This document shows positions 1 through 10,593 of a DNA stretch of 64,000 nt, one piece after another. The stretch spans positions 186,001-250,000 of the forward strand of contig NW_026570300.1 in NCBI RefSeq assembly GCF_019649055.1, written 5' to 3'. The position numbers and the translations under genes were made by a program. The notes under the pieces are model-generated. The model saw only the letters and a list, made by a program, of their open reading frames with translations. It searched no databases and was not told where the DNA came from. This stretch comes from Paramacrobiotus metropolitanus. Lineage: Eukaryota > Tardigrada > Eutardigrada > Parachela > Macrobiotidae. The first letter of the stretch is position 1; each line of letters opens with the position of its first letter.

Positions 1-402
1 GCCTGTATTATTTTCCAACTGTTGCTACTGTATCACACGCCCACCACCTGTATTGTGTAGATTTGTTATTTAAATGCAATACGGTTAATAATTCTTGCAC
101 CACAGTGCAAACTATGTTTTCATTAGTACTGCAATCTTCAGTATCTCTAGTGACACTGTGCATTATAATGCACCGTACTTTACCATGACGCAACCGTTTT
201 TGTATCAGTACGGTGCAGATCTGCAAAGCAGACAAGAATTGAAAAGCTGTCGTCGTCGCATGTTTACCATAATGCAATGCATTTTTAAAAAAATGTAAAA
301 ATGAGAAATCTCCACTAATTAGTCCTTTGTTATGCTAAGATCAGTCCACTAACACCGATTACCTAGCCGGTGCCGCGTCAGGGGGTTGGGGTTCTGGGAG
401 GG

Positions 403-932
403 TTAGGTTTGGGCACCCAGATTAACAGCAGGATTGCTGCTTGTACGGACACTATGTTGCGGCACCCATACTATTTCACCAGGAAGGGCTGCTGCTGCAT
501 TGGCAACCAGCACTGTGGTGTGGTTTGATCGGCCACTGGATGGTGTCGACTCGGGAACTATGTTGTCAATATGAAGCGGGAGCGATCTCATAGTGTGGAA
601 GGAACTGGAAGCTGAAAGTCCGGTGCCGGTATACCCATAGGCTCTTTGGGATCGGCGACTGCGACTGGAGAAATATTCTGGACACGAATTGGTTCGACGG
701 GTCCGTAGTGGTCTTTGCGCTCACTACTTGGAGCGATTTGTATGGATTGCCCATTCGATACCGGCAAGTAATTAATCAGCGGGGTGAAAGCGTGGGTTGG
801 GTGTGGCCCTGCAAATCGTTCTGGTGGTGGTGCATTTGCTGAATTCATTGGTAAGCGGCCATGAGATGAATTACTTGACGGTATGATGGCATGCATCAAG
901 CATTTCAAAGTCTGATCCATTCTCATCATATG
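403..932 (-). CDS. Possible coding exon(s), Pro/Ser-rich, unknown product
   Basis: Two overlapping minus-strand reading frames (about 929 to 588, then about 591 to 403) both look protein-like. They are rich in Pro, Ser, Asn and Ala, with repeated proline-containing phrases such as NAPPPERF and IPAPDFQLPVP. A plausible splice acceptor (pyrimidine-rich, ending TTTAG) sits just upstream of the first frame at about 933. The two frames are shifted relative to each other near 590-610, so this is either a frameshifted exon or two exons whose junction I cannot place. No domain is recognised; low-complexity Pro/Ser tails of this kind occur in transcription factors and RNA-binding proteins, but that is not evidence of function. 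Confidence 0.3.
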
Positions 933-1141
933 ACTAAAGACAATATAATCGAAGCTATTTGACAACGTAAAACATACTCTTTCGGGTTATGTATACGTAT
1001 ACCATACATTTAAACTGCAAAAGATAAAGTACTGCTTTAAAGTACAAAGTACTGCTTTTTAAAGTACTGCTTTATCTACAAATTAATGCAATACTTTGCA
1101 GGTCAAAATGTGAATGAAAAAATGTACTGCTATACTTTCAA

Positions 1142-2050
1142 ATGCCCCAGCACTTAATCGTCAGTTTCGGCCTGTTCGGGGATGTTCGGGAAGGTGACCT
1201 TGTTACTGAAAGTAATACAATACTTTCAAAGTATTGCATTACTTTCGAAGTACTGCCATACTTTCAAATGCCTCAGCAATTAATCGTCAGTTTCGGCGTG
1301 TTCGGGAATGTTCGGGAAAGTCACCTTGGTACTGAAAGTAATGCAGTAATTTCAAAGTATTGCATTACTTTCGAAGTACTGCCATGCTTTCAAATGCCCT
1401 AGCACTTAATCGTCAGTTTCGGCCTGTTCGGGGATGTTCGGGAAGGTCACCTTGGTACTGAAAGTAATGCAGTACTTTAAAAGTATTGCTCTACTTTCGA
1501 AGTACTGCCGTACTTTCGAATGCCTCACCAATTAATCGTCAGTTTCGGCGTGTTCGGGGATGTTCGGGAAGGTCACATTGGTACTGAAAGTAATGCAGTA
1601 CTTTTAAAAGTATTGCTTTATTTCGAAGTACTGCCGTACTTTCAAATGCCCCAGCACTTAATCGTCAGTTTCGGCCTGTTCGGGGATGTTCGGGAAGGTC
1701 ACCTTGGTACTGAAAGTAATGCAGTACTTTAAAAGTATTGCTTTACTTTCGAAGTACTGCCGTAATTTCAAATGCCCCAGCACTTAATCGTCAGTTTCGG
1801 CCTGTTCGGGGATGTTCGGGAAGGTCACCTTGGTACTGAAAGTAATGCAGTACTTTAAAAGTATTGCTCTACTTTCGAAGTACTGCCATACTTTCAAATG
1901 CCCCAGCACTTAATCGTCAGTTTCGGCCTGTTCGGGGATGTTCGGGAAGGTCACCTTCTGGTACTGAAAGTAATATTACTTTCAAAGTATTGCTTTACTT
2001 TCGAAGTACTGCCATACTTTCAAATGCCCCAGCACTTAATCGTCAGTTTA
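1142..2050. repeat. 126-bp minisatellite, about 7.3 tandem copies
   Basis: Copies start at 1142, 1268, 1394, 1520, 1646, 1772, 1898 and 2024, exactly 126 bp apart each time. Each unit begins ATGCCCCAGCACTTAATCG, carries TTCGGCCTGTTCGGGGATG, and ends in AT-rich text built from AAAGTACTGC / AAAGTATTGC words. Because 126 is a multiple of three, one frame stays open for up to two units, which creates false ORFs. The last copy breaks off after about 25 bp into more degenerate AAAGTATTGC repeats. Confidence 0.95.
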
Positions 2051-2800
2051 AAGTATTCGTTCAAAGTATTGCAGTACTTTAAATTACAGCAATACTTTAA
2101 AGTATTATTTTATAGCATTGCAGTACTTAAAACGCCTCAGCGCTTGATCTTCTGTTTCGGCTTGTTCGGCGTTGTTCGGGAAGGTCACTTGGCACAGCAG
2201 TATAATACTTTGAAAGTTTACTTTAGAAGTATTGCTGTACTTTCAAAGTACTGCAATAATTTCAAGTTTATCGTTTCGGCCAGTGCAGCAGTAACTGCCG
2301 AAAGACGATCAAGCGCTGAGGTTTTAAGTACTGCTATACTTTAAAATTGTTTACTAGGATAACTTTCAGATTTTATAGCTTTCAAAGTGCAATACTTTAA
2401 AATGCCCAGCGCTAGATCGTCTGTTTCGGCTTCGGCGTTGTTCGGGAAGGTCACTTTGGCACAGCAATACTAGTACTGTTGTACTTTAAGTTGTAGTTCC
2501 AAAGTGCTGCAATACTTTAAAAGTATTGCTGCACTCATGCAATACTTTAAAATGCAGGAATACTTTAAAAGTATTGTTTCAAAGTATTGTACTTTAAAAG
2601 TGCAAAGTACTTTAAAGTATTGCTGTAGTTTCAAAATATTTTAAAAGCAATAGAATACTTTAAAAGTATTGCTGTACTTTCAAAGTGCTGCAATACTTTT
2701 AAAATGCCTCAGCACTTGATCGTCCGTTTCGGCTTGTTCGGCGTTGTCCGGAAGGTCACTTGGCGCAGCAGTACTTTGAAAGAACGGGTGCACTTTAGAA
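2051..2800. repeat. Degenerate minisatellite-related repeats with inverted copies
   Basis: This stretch continues the AAAGTATTGC / GCAGTACTTT vocabulary of the upstream array but without a fixed period. Diverged copies of the TTCGGCTTGTTCGG core recur near 2150, 2430 and 2730. An inverted copy pair lies at about 2127-2162 and 2288-2331: the text GCCTCAGCGCTTGATC in the first arm reappears reverse-complemented as GATCAAGCGCTGAGG in the second. Confidence 0.8.
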
Positions 2801-5390
2801 GTATTGCTGAACAGAAAGCCAGCAGTACTGTCTCCAGGCAACACAGTAAGCAAAGCAATATGTAAAAGCACTTCGATTAAGGCGAGGTAATTGTTTTGCC
2901 TTCATTTCAGAGGAGTTACAATAGCTACAGTTTCCCAGATAGAAAAAATGCTCTTTAAAATGGATGTTTTTTCGAAACAGAAGATCCAAATAAAAGCACA
3001 ACTGTGTAAGATCAAAAGGTACCGTGGGTCTAAAACGACGCTCGGGTCCAGCAGTACGTTCCATTCACTTAACTGCCAACCTCTCAAACCGAACCGCAAA
3101 CAACCGCACGGGCTGCGTGTCTGCGTTGCGCTGCTACCGCGCGCAGACTGCGATTTGATGAACGCTATATGCAGCCTGCAGGTAGCGGTGGTATGTTTAC
3201 TTTTCTGCGCCGATGCAGAGGACCATTTCGAAAAACAAAACCCATATTTAGAATTAAAGTCTGGACAGTTCTACGCGCCTATAATCCATTGCCGCAATGG
3301 AATTGGCTGTTCTGGGTACCGTTGGAAAGACAAAATTATTTTACATACTGGGTTTTTTGGTTTTGAATTCAGCCATTCGAATTCCAACGATCAGTGGTTT
3401 TCTCAGTTAGGGGAATTAGTTTCATGTTTAAAAATTTATATCTTTACTGTTTTTTACACAAGATTTTTTCAAAATAAATCCAATATGTAAAAAAATTATA
3501 CGTTATATTTAGAAACAGCAAACTTGAAGTTGCCCCATTGGGTGCTTCAGCGCAGTTTTTTTGGGGGCAACTACAACAAATTCTATATCCCGTTTGCACT
3601 TTTAGGCTTCATTTTAAAAACTTATATGTTAAAAGTGCAATTTAAGGTTTCTAATGAATCTTTGCACTTCGAGAACAGACCAACCAAAGGCGGACAACAA
3701 ATTCTCAAAGTTGTCAATAAAATTAATGCTGCAAACAATTACATCCCGTTAACAAGCTGTACCTTATAGACAACAACAACTAAATTAATATAGAAGTACT
3801 TAACAGTACAGTAACTACTATAGTACAGTGCCTACGTTAGCGCTCTGCAAAGGTTAACATATTGCAAAATTACTAATGGGAGTGTATATTTAATTAGATA
3901 GTATTTGCACGACACAGTATGTGACGTACAAAATTTGGTGTAAATGCCAGTATAGTACTTAGCGTTCAGAACGACGACCTCTACACAATAACTGCAAGTT
4001 TTGCAACATTAAATTTTGCTGTCAATGACGTGTCAATCGCTGTCAATGGTACCTGCATTCCTGATCACTGTCCACTGCTGTTACCCAGGGGCTTGGGTAT
4101 TACACGCTTGTGCAATCAATACCCAATATCGACCGCACGATGAGAAAGTACCAGTGAACTGCACCAGGGCGCACGGCGAGATGGGGAATTATAAACAATA
4201 GGGTAACAATTACAGCACTGCCATAAATAATTAATATTGCACCAATACGGACGGTGCGACGGCAGCGATCAGTCAACAGTGCATTACACGGTACGTCGAT
4301 AAACAAAGCAATTGGTACTTGACCATAGTACTACAAGTCGGCGACGAGAAAATTGTATGATTTATTAGCACCTAAGTAAGTACACAAACAATGGTACATG
4401 CAGCAAAAGTGCACATGCATGCACCAATGGTGCAATTGAATGCACCATTGGTACGGATCTTTACTGGTGCCAAGACAAGAAACTGGAAGAATTCAATGAA
4501 CCATGACACGAAGAAACATCAAAAAAGCCATGCCTTTATACAGAGACTAGGGACGGAGTTCCACCAAGCTACAGTTCGCATAAAAGGTCATGGTGTACGA
4601 TTTTAGTATCGCGCTAAAAGTTATATAAATAAGCTGAAGTTTTGAGGTCCTGTTTTTGGATTTAAAACGTTGCAAAGTGAAGCACTGTTTTAACATTTTT
4701 TGAAATTTTCGAGGAGCGGTTGTTTTCCCGCCTAAATATACAGCGGGCGTCTTCGAATGGAACTGCATCGTACCCAAAGCATCTTTGCTCTATATGCTCG
4801 TAATATCATGTTACGTGACTGACCATGGTGAGTAGTGTCAATGCTGCGAACTGTTTTGTGCTTGTGGCAATCATTTGAACACTCGTTCAAAATATTTAAA
4901 GCCATGCAGAAACGGGGAGACCTGACCCAGAACTACAGACTAACTGTCTACGGTATTGTACCGGATCACGAATAACACGGCCAATGCGTTTCCGTAGTAT
5001 CGGGTAATCCTCCAACGATCCACCGACATCTGGCATCGTTGACTGCAACGGAATACGACATCCGTCTGCCTTTGATTTTCCCTTGTCCTAGGCATCAACT
5101 TAAGGCCATATCTACAACGGCTTAATTCATGATCAGTTGAACAATGCTTGTTTTTTTAGTAACCAAATAATAATTCTAAACCGTTGGAAGCTTGTACAAG
5201 AATCAGATCCTGAGATTCCGGGGCAGATGCAGGCAAAATAAGTAATTTTCTGAATAACTATGACCGGTGCAGACGGGAAACGTACCGTAAAATATGGTTT
5301 AAGTTTCCAAATGCAACCATGAGTTCAAGTTGACCGTGAAATACTCTTTGAAACACTGTTGCGTGGAGAATTTAGTATTCAAATACTGAG
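2801..5390. other. Intergenic stretch without a convincing gene
   Basis: AT-rich sequence with many short GTAC/CAGTAC words. A 600-nt plus-strand ORF (2891-3490) begins at a weak start, has no recognisable domain and ends in a phenylalanine/tyrosine-rich tail, so I do not call it a gene. Bases about 4680-5100 are a diverged copy of about 45935-46340, sharing CAGCGGGC and GTATCGG-type anchors in the same order. That makes it a dispersed or segmentally duplicated non-coding block. Confidence 0.5.
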
Positions 5391-5393
5391 CAA

Positions 5394-5853
5394 TGTACAA
5401 GTAACAAGAAAAACTTGAGTTTTTTCAAATAAACTTCAAAAAATGCTTCACGTAGAAACTTTTCTACAAAGCGCTCAAAATAGAAGAAATTTACGAGGGC
5501 AATGCCAGCGTTACCGAAACCATTTCGAGCCACGTTGGCCTTTTTTGAATTAACGCTTGAAGCGTATTACTTGCGGCAGCCGCAATAATAACTTGGTTAA
5601 CTGATCGGGCAGACTACATTTCGATTTTCGAGCTCGCGTTCGGTTCAAATATGGTAAAAGTTTCAAAATGTGACTGCCGTAAGTAATACGCTTAAAGTAG
5701 TTAATTCAAAAAGACTATCGTGGCTCGAACTGGCTTTGGTAGCGCTGGCATTGCTCTCGTGAATTTCTTCAGTTTTGAGCATTTTGTAGAAAGGTTTCTA
5801 CCTGAAAGATTTTTTGAAGTTTATTTGAAAAAGTTTTTCTTATTACTTGTACA
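5394..5853. mobile_element. Foldback (long inverted repeat) element
   Basis: The left arm (about 5394-5583) and right arm (about 5672-5853) are reverse complements at roughly 85 percent by eye, separated by about 90 bp. The outer ends both read TGTACAAGTAA (right arm in reverse complement) and the inner ends read CTTACGGCAG / CTTGCGGCAG. No ORF is carried, and I could not identify a clean target duplication. It fits a non-autonomous foldback transposon or MITE. Confidence 0.75.
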
Positions 5854-6189
5854 GATACATACTACAAGTGTCGGTCGCGCTAGCGCGCGACCATTTATGT
5901 TCCAGGTACGGATTTATGATTAAAAAACCAGGAGAAAGCCATTAAAAAAACCATTAAACTATACATACTATGGTGGGTAAGAAAACAAATCAAAGATCAT
6001 CCATAAGTCAGTGCATATCAACTTCAAAAAAGGAAGAAAAACTAAACCAAAACAAGAAACCAAAACAAAATTCCAAAGCAACAAACGACAAAAAATTGCA
6101 AATCAGCCAAACCACCGCACATATATGCTGCGCCGCGTAGCAGACAAGGCAAGATGGCGTCCGGCTAAAAGGTCAACCAATCTCTTGCC

Positions 6190-7269
6190 ATGGGGATGGC
6201 TCTGCGGGTAAATCGGCAGCTTTCAGAAGCTTTATCACGTGATCGCCTCGTTAAATTTCGCCAGCTTTGTCCTAATGCTAAAGCTAACCCTGAGTTCGTA
6301 CCAGATGTGTTGAATGAGTTACTAATTAAACAGCATGGATTCTACTATTAAATTGTTATTAAAAAGTCATATTGCATCCTTTTCTCGGTCCGTGTACAGC
6401 ATTGGTTTTACATCTTATCGTAACTTCTGCCATCGTCACAATTTAATATCAGCTAAGCTGCTCGTCTTTATTGCGTTTCATTGCACATTTGTTCGAATCT
6501 GGCAGATCATACACTACGCTTTGTGTATATATTTCTGGTATTTCTAACTGGCTATGTGAGCATGGAAATTTTGATTTTACAAAGTTGCTTGTTATTATTC
6601 GCACTGTTAAAGAATATGCGCGGCTCCGTCCGCCTCGCTGCGATAAGAGACTGCCGGTATCTTTGGATACTATGAGATTAATTAAGCGCGGTCTTAATGA
6701 TTCTCAGTGGGCACCTTACGATAAATCGTTATTCTGGGCAGCTGGCAATGCTGCATATTTCGGCTTCCTTCGTCCGTGTGAGTACACGTCGTCGCACAAA
6801 CGCTCTTTCCAGAATCATTCTACCTTGTTGTTGTCTGACGTGACCTTTCAGAAATCCGAAGTTTTAATTTCTATTAAGCGATCTAAAACTGACCACTTTA
6901 CTCGAGGTTTGCTCGTATCTCTGTCTGCTACAAACAGGTCTGTTTGCCCATTTCGGTCTATCTATAAGTATTACCAAGTGCGTAGTCGTTTGGAATATCC
7001 TAATAACTAACTATCCTTTATCCACTTTTCGGGATGGTACATTTCTTTCTCGTACTCGCTTCGCCGGCATGCTGAAGGCGATTTTGCATGGTATTACTAC
7101 ACTTCGCCGTATTACTCCGCATAGCTTCCGTATCGGCGCTGCGACTGCTGCTGCGAACTGTCACCAGTCGGATATTCGTATTAAACGTTCCGGCCGGTGG
7201 AAGAGCGATGCATATCAATGTTACATCCGCTCGACCAAGCCTGTTGATGGTTTGCGGCCTTATGATTGA
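6190..7269 (+). pseudogene. Tyrosine recombinase (DIRS/Crypton-like) relic
   Basis: Three successive reading frames (about 6335-6460, 6471-7010, 7069-7269) together resemble a eukaryotic tyrosine recombinase. Visible elements in order are an N-terminal core-binding region with a SVYSIGFTSYRNFC phrase, the first catalytic Arg in GFLRPCEY, a Lys in IKRSKTDH, the HSFRIGAATAA box containing H-x-x-R, and a GRWKSDAYQCYIR box with the tyrosine nucleophile. The GRW-S-A--YIR pattern is typical of DIRS-like and Crypton-like recombinases of animal genomes. At least two frameshifts and a stop at about 7008-7010 break it, so it is a dead transposon fragment. A short upstream frame (about 6190-6350) may be more of its N-terminus. 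Confidence 0.75.
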
Positions 7270-7449
7270 CGCATTTGGGGGTTTTTGGGGGTTGTTTTGG
7301 AAGTGTTGTAATGGATCCGCTGCGTCGGTTAAATATTGTGGAGATGACCTTTTGGATCCGCTGTGTCGGTTACATAGGTCATCGATACTATGTATTATCC
7401 CCCAAAGTACCGTTAAAGTCATTGTTTGTGCGCTCCCGGAGTCTGTCTT

Positions 7450-7655
7450 AACGAGCACTTAATTCAGATTTCTACATATGGGCAATTACATTTGTCGCTC
7501 ACTGCTGTTTTATTATTTACAGAAAAGCAATCGACCAATCCGATCTGAGCCCCTTACAGCATGCTATAATTACATGTAATGCCATTTGACGCCTGCGTTC
7601 AAACTCCCACACACGTAATCCCCTTTAAAACTTATGGCCATATTTTATTACAGTT
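7450..7655 (+). promoter_or_regulatory. Duplicated 5' flank of a receptor gene (upstream part)
   Basis: About 200 bp here match the reverse complement of 44189-44400, which lies just upstream of the receptor pseudogene on the other strand. Shared landmarks are GGGCAATTACATTT, TGCTGTTTTATTATTTACAG and CATTTGACGCCT. Because both copies sit directly upstream of the same receptor subfamily, this is its duplicated promoter and 5' untranslated region. In this copy it is cut off from the start codon by the TIR element at about 7656-8475. Confidence 0.55.
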
Positions 7656-8475
7656 CCCTTTGTGGGCCAATATCAAAACGACGGCGGAAATTTTCTGTGG
7701 TCAAAAGGCCGGCGGAAATTCTCGTAGTCAAACTGCCGGCGGAATTTCCTGAACATGCATTTTTTTCAGGGCAATCATAAATTTATACAAAACCAACTTA
7801 TTGGTAAAATAATTCATGCATGTATTCTTGTCCAACAAACTTGTGCTACTGCTTGTTTCAAAACATGCTTCATCGTTCGGCAGATAAACAGCCAACAATA
7901 GCAAAAGAGAGCTACAACTTTAAAGAAGTTGAAAAATTAAAAAAAGCACAAGCTAACAAAAAGACATACATACGTGCTCGAATACCAATCAGCTAATCCG
8001 CCGGCAGTTTGACCACGAGATCTCTGTGCGTAGAGATTCGTCGTGGTGAGTTGGCTGTGCCAGACTATATTCAGAGAAGTTGAGAGTCTTCCCAGGATAG
8101 GCTCCAAAGGGATCAGACTAGATCACACCTCAGTGTCATCGCCGCAGTGCCATTGTCAAACACCTTGTTTGTCTTTTTTTGCGCGGCTCAGGTATTCTCT
8201 TGAACTTGTTCGCGCGTTCTGTGCAAACTGCCGACGCAACAACGCCCATGCAGACTGTACATACATGCGGCCCGATAAAACAGCTTATATTGATAACGGA
8301 GCGCCCGAATCTATGTAAGATACATTTTTCTTTGCGAAATTGTGTTTAACTATGCACAGTAAATGAAATTAAAAAGTTACAGAAATTCCGCCGTCGTTTT
8401 GACCACAAAAAATATCCGCCGGCAGAAAATTCCGCCGTGGTTTTGACATTGGCCCACTTTGGTTTAGACGTTGGC
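7656..8475. mobile_element. Non-autonomous TIR element inserted in a receptor 5' flank
   Basis: The left end (about 7656-7755) and right end (about 8372-8475) are inverted repeats that share GGGCCAATATCAAAACGACG and repeated CCGCCGGCAGTTTGACCAC-type modules; a further inverted module lies at about 7999-8020. No transposase is visible. The paralogous flank at 44189-44260 shows the empty site: its ACAGTTCACTTTGTGCAAC corresponds here to CAGTTCCCTTTGTG on the left and CACTTTGGGCAACC on the right. This suggests a target duplication of about 7-8 bp around CTTTGTG. It is a MITE-like element whose family I cannot name. Confidence 0.7.
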
Positions 8476-8514
8476 CCACTTTGGGCAACCATTCCACCTA
8501 TAATGAGATGTAAC

Positions 8515-9436
8515 ATGTCGAATAACACATCCGCAGCTAGTTCCTTAAATATTTTTGGTTGGAGATATGCTGAACCTCTTTAATCTGAGTTACGCCATAT
8601 GCGCCATTCTCCTCAATGCCCTGGCGCTATACACCTTATATTTCGATCGCGTGCATTTTACACCGTTCCGTGTTTACATCATAAACATTATCCTCGTCAA
8701 TTTGTACCACTCCGTGCTCTGCAAAATCCCCAGCGTCCTGCTGTACAGAACTGAAGAAGCATTTCTAAACAATAAGTACCGTGTGATTGGTATCTGGTTT
8801 CAACGGCCATTGTCGACAGGGTCACAATTCATGCCAGCCTCCTCATGATCCTTAACCGATTCTGGGCGGTGACCTTTCCGAATTCTTATCGCCTGCGGCA
8901 TAACATTCGTGTGGCCAGCACCAAATCTGTTGCCGTATTGATTTACAGCCAGTCGGTGACCTTACCGCCATTTACACTGGACGCCATGTATTATCGACAG
9001 TCCATGCGTATTTCGGGATTTTGTGTTCCTAATTTTCCGGCGCAGTTCGAATTCTTTCGGGCAGTAATTTGCTTAATGACAGTGTTTCCTATTCTCGTCA
9101 TTCTTATTTTGTTCCCTATCATTTTGTGGATGATCTGAAAGCAAAGACACTTGGTGGCTGTCCAGGCTGGGTCTAACGGGACAGAGGGCACATCTGATCC
9201 GAAAATCCCTACCAAAAATCCAGATCCCAGAATATCAACATGATCATGTTTTATTTGCTAGTCACCTCGATGGTAGTTTGCTGGACCCCGTTTGTTGTCA
9301 TCGTCGTGAGTGCATATGGCTGGAATGCCGTTTCTGACACCGCGTTGCGGTTAGCAGGTTTCTCTTCTCGTGTCAGGTCTTGATTGATCCTCTTGTGCTA
9401 ATCTTCCCGTCTTTCATTTCCAAGTTTAAGCGCTAG
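8515..9436 (+). pseudogene. Seven-helix receptor pseudogene (subfamily A)
   Basis: This is a broken paralogue of the intact receptor at 47871-48812. The start MSNNTS is present, but an extra base near 8570 shifts the frame. Another shift follows near 8780 within the NKY/CDW segment after TM2, a TGA lies at 9136-9138 after TM5, and there are further indels in the loop before TM6 and near 9360. Recognisable pieces are HFTPFRVYIINI (TM2 entry), LNRFWAVTFPNSYRLRH (end of TM3) and VVCWTP in TM6. It ends with a TAG two codons after FKFK-like text. No function is expected. Confidence 0.9.
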
Positions 9437-10359
9437 CACAATTTTGTTCAGCTTTGTTATCCTGACACCGACTATGGATTACTTTACCGCGAGCAACTGG
9501 AACTAGAGTTTTCTTCGATACCATCCCTGAGTGATTCCTTCCTGCTTTGGACAATTCAGATCACTACTCATACCCTACTAGCGGTTACTACATTAACTGG
9601 TGTTGAGTACTTACTAGACATGACATTGTTCTCGTAGAAATCGAAGTAAAGTCTTTTCTCCCAAACTGATTTTGTTTGACCTAAATCTGGTTCGTCGGAT
9701 AAGTGCAGATTTGATTAAACCACGAGTTCACTGGGTTTAATTAAAAGCACGTTGCATGGAAGTACCGCTTTTTCGTCAAAATGCCTATAGAGTTCAACAT
9801 CATTACATTGCTGCTGCTACCGTAAATAATTGCTTGTTTTCGGTAGATCTGTGGCAGTTTTAATTAAGAGCAAATGGGGCAACCGGAATACCACACCCAG
9901 AAACGATAGTTCAGTTTCGAGCTTAAGCTTTGTACTAACGTGTTCCGAGATTGTGAATATATCATTGTGTTACTTAATTTGTTTTGGTCAAGCTCCTGCA
10001 TATAAGTGCTTCCGCAGGTTTGCTATTTCCGTCGTTTGTACTGAAATGCGTGGATGTTTTTGCGAAGATGAGCAGCAATTTTCTTTAGATGAGAAATTTT
10101 CTTTAGATGAGCAGCAATTTTTCTTTAGATGAGCAGCAATCTTTTTTACAGACCGCCGTTTGCCAAGCCGTTTATCCGCATCGGGCGCATCTCCTTGATA
10201 TTGATCTCTTCAATGCTTTGACCTTGCGCGTAAGGAAGATGCTGTTTGATGGTGGAAATACTATAGCTAGGAGGAGTACAAATATTTATAAGACTGTGTA
10301 GGCTGCCGAACAACCTGCAACTTCGCAGTATTTCCGACCGTTAATTCCGAGATTTCAAA
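9437..10359. other. Intergenic, with a short tandem repeat
   Basis: No gene is supported here. At 10068-10148 a tandem array repeats TTTTCTTTAGATGAGCAGCAA about three times, with one unit shortened to GAGAAA. The rest is unremarkable AT-rich sequence. Confidence 0.5.
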
Positions 10360-10593
10360 AACTACAGTACGGTTTTGAGGATATTAAAATTTAAAGATAC
10401 TTAGACAAATCGCACAGCCGTCAGAATAAACACTTTCTTTTTCCTAACATTTTACTAAAACATACTACGCCTATCCATTATAGCTCTGGTGGTAATCCGA
10501 AGATTAGTTGATCTTTTCGATACTTGTTTGCCCACAAATGTAACCGATCGGCAAACTGACCGCTTTTAATTTTACAGTTTATAGCGACGAATC
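10360..10593 (+). promoter_or_regulatory. Conserved 5' flank of receptor subfamily B
   Basis: This upstream region is recognisably related to 33520-33788 before the other subfamily B receptor. Shared blocks are ACGGTTTTGAGG, CTGTGGTGGTAATC / CTCTGGTGGTAATC with AGAAGATTAG, and TTTATAG just before the start codon. Conservation between two diverged copies suggests promoter and 5' untranslated sequence that was duplicated with the gene. No TATA box or initiator can be assigned with certainty. Confidence 0.4.

Noticed and set aside
1142-2344. Several ORFs of 60-150 codons in the minisatellite
   Set aside because: They are by-products of a 126-bp repeat whose length is divisible by three.
2891-3490. 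199-codon plus-strand ORF
   Set aside because: No good start context, no domain, and base composition like the surrounding non-coding DNA; it overlaps the edge of repeat sequence.
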